Below are positions 61,550 through 64,000 of a stretch of DNA of 64,000 nt, piece after piece; position 1 is the stretch's first letter; every line of letters starts with the position of its first letter. Both the position numbers and the translations under genes were made by a program. Source of the DNA: Cephalopachus bancanus (Eukaryota; Chordata; Mammalia; Primates; Tarsiidae). The DNA lies in contig JAPVLO010000019.1 of NCBI GenBank assembly GCA_027257055.1, positions 11,427,001-11,491,000 of the forward strand. Direction: 5' to 3'. The notes beneath the pieces were generated by a model. The model saw only the letters and a list, made by a program, of their open reading frames with translations. It did not search any database and was not told the DNA's origin.

Positions 61550-61843
61550 GCCGGGCTCGGTGGCTCAGCGTATAATCCCGTACCTTTGGGAGGCTGAGGT
61601 GAGTGGATTGCCAGAGCCCGTGGGTTCGAGGTCCGCCTGGGCAACTTGGCGAGACCTCATCTCTACATTAAATCAAAAAATTAGCCGGGCATGGTAGTGG
61701 GCGCTTGTAGTTCCAGCTACTTGGAAGGCTGAGGCGGAAGGATCGCCGGAGCCCAGCAGGTCGAGACTGCGGTGGCCGGGAGCGGCCACTGCACTCCAGT
61801 CTGGGCGACAGAGTGAGACTCCAACTCAAAAAAAAAAAAAAAA
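61550..61843 (+). mobile_element. Alu SINE, young lineage-specific subfamily
   Basis: Starts GCCGGGCTCGGTGGCTCAGC, B box GTGGGTTCGAGGTCCGCC, right-arm hairpin GTGGCCG/CGGCCAC, and a long pure A tail. Target duplication AAAAAGGTAAAAGA (61536-61549 and 61844-61857). One of the least decayed copies in the window. Confidence 0.95.
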
Positions 61844-61857
61844 AAAAAGGTAAAAGA

Positions 61858-63099
61858 AAAGAAAACAAAAGACAATCTAAAAATGAAGAAGGAAGAAAGA
61901 AAATAGCAGAAACATTCACGTTTCTCTGAATTGTGACTGCCTTGAAAAAAAAACCTTGATACTAAAGGATTTTGGAGAGAACAACAACAACAAAAAACAG
62001 GACAATACATGAAATTATTTATTATTTTTATAGTGTTATCAATTAAATTTGCCCTTATTTGGGCTTTGGAACACTCATTCTCAGTTCTAGTCTCTAATTA
62101 AAGGAAAAATAATTATATTGGAGAGTATCCTTGACTATGACATGCAAGCTTGTCAATTGTAAATGGCAAATCATTACATTTGATGTGATATATGATGAAT
62201 TCACTTTTCTATTTTTTTGTCTAACACTAAAATAAGCATTCTTCATTGTTCACTCTATCAACTGTGTGATGTCTGAAGGATGTAGCATACAGATTGTCAT
62301 AGCTAATATTTATTAAAAATAGAAACTTTGATGCATAATCTATTTGAGTTAGAACTCACATTCATAATAATATAGCCAAATTTAATGGAGGTCTAAAGAA
62401 ATGTCTGAAGAAAAAATTATATAATGTTAGATTTAAGCAATATATCTTTGATCAGACAAAATTGAATTTTAGAAAAGACTGACTCAGCTTGTCTTTTAAA
62501 AGAAAAGCTTGAGCAAATGACTTGATCTCTTTAAACTTCACATTTCTTATTTATAAAACTGAGGAAGAAGTATGACTAATCTCAGACTTTATTATTATTA
62601 TACATAGTCTGAACAATTACACTTAATTTGGTGGGGCACAGGTAGTTCTTCCAATGAATTGCAACTCTGTAAATATTCATTCAAGGGGATTAGAGGAAAA
62701 GAAAAATATACAGCACAGAATATTTTAGTAGGCAGATATATATGAATTAATCTTTAAAAAATTATCCAGCTATCACTTTTTAGATATATGGAAATTAAGT
62801 CCAAGAAGCAATCGCCATACCTTGCCCAACTAGTTTTGGCATGGATAGAATTTAAAACCAACTTTGTAGTCTACTATATCTATTTGATTCCTATAATTTT
62901 TTTCATCCAGTTATAAGACCAATATGATGGTTACATAAGACATCTCATTGACCACTGTAGTTGATTTAACTGATCTGGTTGGCTAGTAAGTTTACCTTCT
63001 TCCTCAACTACTTTGAGTGTGCATTGTAGAAGGAACTGCCTTCCCAAAGAGATGAGGAGTGTTCTTTGATTAAAAATATGCAATAATCAAGTATTAGGA
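61858..63099. other. Intronic sequence, nothing recognised
   Basis: AT-rich unique-looking DNA. Confidence 0.5.
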
Positions 63100-63220
63100 A
63101 GTTTGTACTTCATTCAACAAATATCTTATACTATATACACTTTGACTCCAAAGAGAATCAGATTTAAATTATTTACAATCTAGTAGGACAAATGAAATAA
63201 ATAAATAAACAAGAATAATA
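63100..63220 (-). repeat. L2 3' end remnant
   Basis: CATTCAACAAATATCTTATAC then TTACAATCTAGTAGGACAAA, the antisense L2 end order. Heavily diverged. Confidence 0.45.
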
Positions 63221-63724
63221 CAGAGTGGGTAATAGTAAATTCCTTAGCACACACACAGGAGTTTTAAAAAAAATGATAAAGAACCTCAAGACAGACCGAT
63301 TGTTACTATATTGGAAAATCAGGAAGAATTTTAAAGACATTAAAGGAATAAATTTTGATTGGTCAACATATTGTTTTCTGTATTTGATTATATTCAGAGC
63401 ACTATAGTATGTACTATGAAGAATTATTAAAATTAAAATGATTTTACTCAGGTGTCATAATGCTCATCTTTTTCAATCATCAAATTTTGCTTTTTTATTA
63501 TTTAATCTATTACATATTCTTTCTGTATTGTTGTTTATAATGCAAGTAGTGAACGAGACTTTAAAGTATATTTTATGAAAATGGGGAAACACATTACAAA
63601 ACCATTAAAATCTTCAACTGAGATGTGTATTCTCTTGTAGAGACAATTCCTAATATATGTGTATAGAGAGAAACACAAGATATTACATAGTGTATGTACT
63701 GTATAATTTCTTAAATATATATGT

Positions 63725-63890
63725 ACACATAGTGCTTTAGGTAGCACTATTTTACTTTTCACAAATATTGGGTCATTGTTATTTCCAGATAAAGATGAGG
63801 TTCCAAGAAAGTTGTTCAAAGTTGTATAATAGTAAATGAGAAACAGGACCAGGGTCGTGTAATAAATCTTGTTCACTATTCAATGCCTAT
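63725..63890 (-). repeat. MIR SINE remnant
   Basis: CAGATAAAGATGAGGTTCCAAG, then AGTTGTATAATAGTAAATGAG and CCAGGGTCGTG follow the antisense MIR order. Confidence 0.55.
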
Positions 63891-64000
63891 TTTCTCTCTT
63901 CATAAATACTGCTAGCAATAATTGAAACAAAGATAATTATTTTAAAATATTAAATAAGCTCCCTATAAAATTGAAGTTCTATGGTTCTTTTGTTTTTAAG

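Larger units (their letters stand above)
31000..64000 (-). other. SGCZ: SGCZ intron 1 (3' part, incomplete in window)
   Basis: The sequence upstream of exon 2 on the minus strand contains no recognisable exon 1, no CpG island and no promoter. In humans this gene hosts miR-383 in an intron. I looked for its mature sequence on both strands by eye and did not see it. Confidence 0.75.

Noticed and set aside
1..64000. miR-383, which lies in an SGCZ intron in humans
   Set aside because: Looked for its mature sequence on both strands by eye and did not find it; probably outside this part of intron 1.
1..64000. CRISPR array, bacterial operon, phage or plasmid features
   Set aside because: The sequence is clearly vertebrate nuclear DNA; no direct-repeat/spacer array or bacterial gene layout.

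Overview
This is a vertebrate nuclear window: AT-rich, almost entirely non-coding, and packed with primate-type retrotransposons. One real coding exon is recognisable. It lies on the minus strand at 30805-30999 and encodes 65 residues matching exon 2 of zeta-sarcoglycan (SGCZ), with a canonical splice acceptor and donor. The rest is therefore read as introns of that very large gene: 31000-64000 is intron 1 and 1-30804 is intron 2. The other open reading frames are chance frames or lie inside L1, Alu, LTR or transposon sequence.

Organism. Thirteen dimeric 7SL-derived Alu elements place the genome in Primates. The younger Alus lack the lemur right-arm signature, lack the tRNA/7SL hybrid structure of galago type II Alus, and are not anthropoid AluS/AluY. 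The youngest L1 3' ends belong to a lineage that is not human-like. By elimination I favour a tarsier. This is inference from memory of family diagnostics, not a database match.

Layout. 1-14.6 kb: intron 2 with L1 3' fragments, one Alu, and an L1 with an inverted 5' part containing a nested Alu. 14.6-15.6 kb: a complete Tigger-type DNA transposon. 16-20.2 kb: two Alus and a 755-bp solo ERV1 LTR with TG...CA ends and a 4-bp target duplication. 20-26 kb: ancient MIR/L2 remnants, microsatellites and a 73-bp antisense copy of the LTR R region. 26.2-26.8 kb: an internally deleted mariner with both inverted repeats. 27-31.9 kb: repeat-poor sequence around SGCZ exon 2. 32-47.8 kb: L1, Alu, L2 and MIR copies, including an L1 with a nested Alu. 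48-56.8 kb: an ERV1-type LTR remnant, a second R-region copy, Alus, an L1 and a second Tigger. 57-64 kb: L2 and MIR remnants, a long repeat-poor interval and one young Alu.

Most interesting signals. (1) Two very short insertions, 23178-23250 and 49468-49532, are antisense copies of just the R region of the ERV1 LTR family. They run from about the expected transcription start (31 nt after TATA) to the expected poly(A) site; one has a poly(A)-type tail and a clear 15-bp target duplication. This suggests that LTR transcripts starting and ending in the same LTR were copied by L1 machinery as a tiny retroposon. (2) The young Alu subfamily has A and B boxes much closer to tRNA promoter consensus than human Alu, including a perfect tRNA T-arm-like hairpin, plus a new strong hairpin in the right arm.
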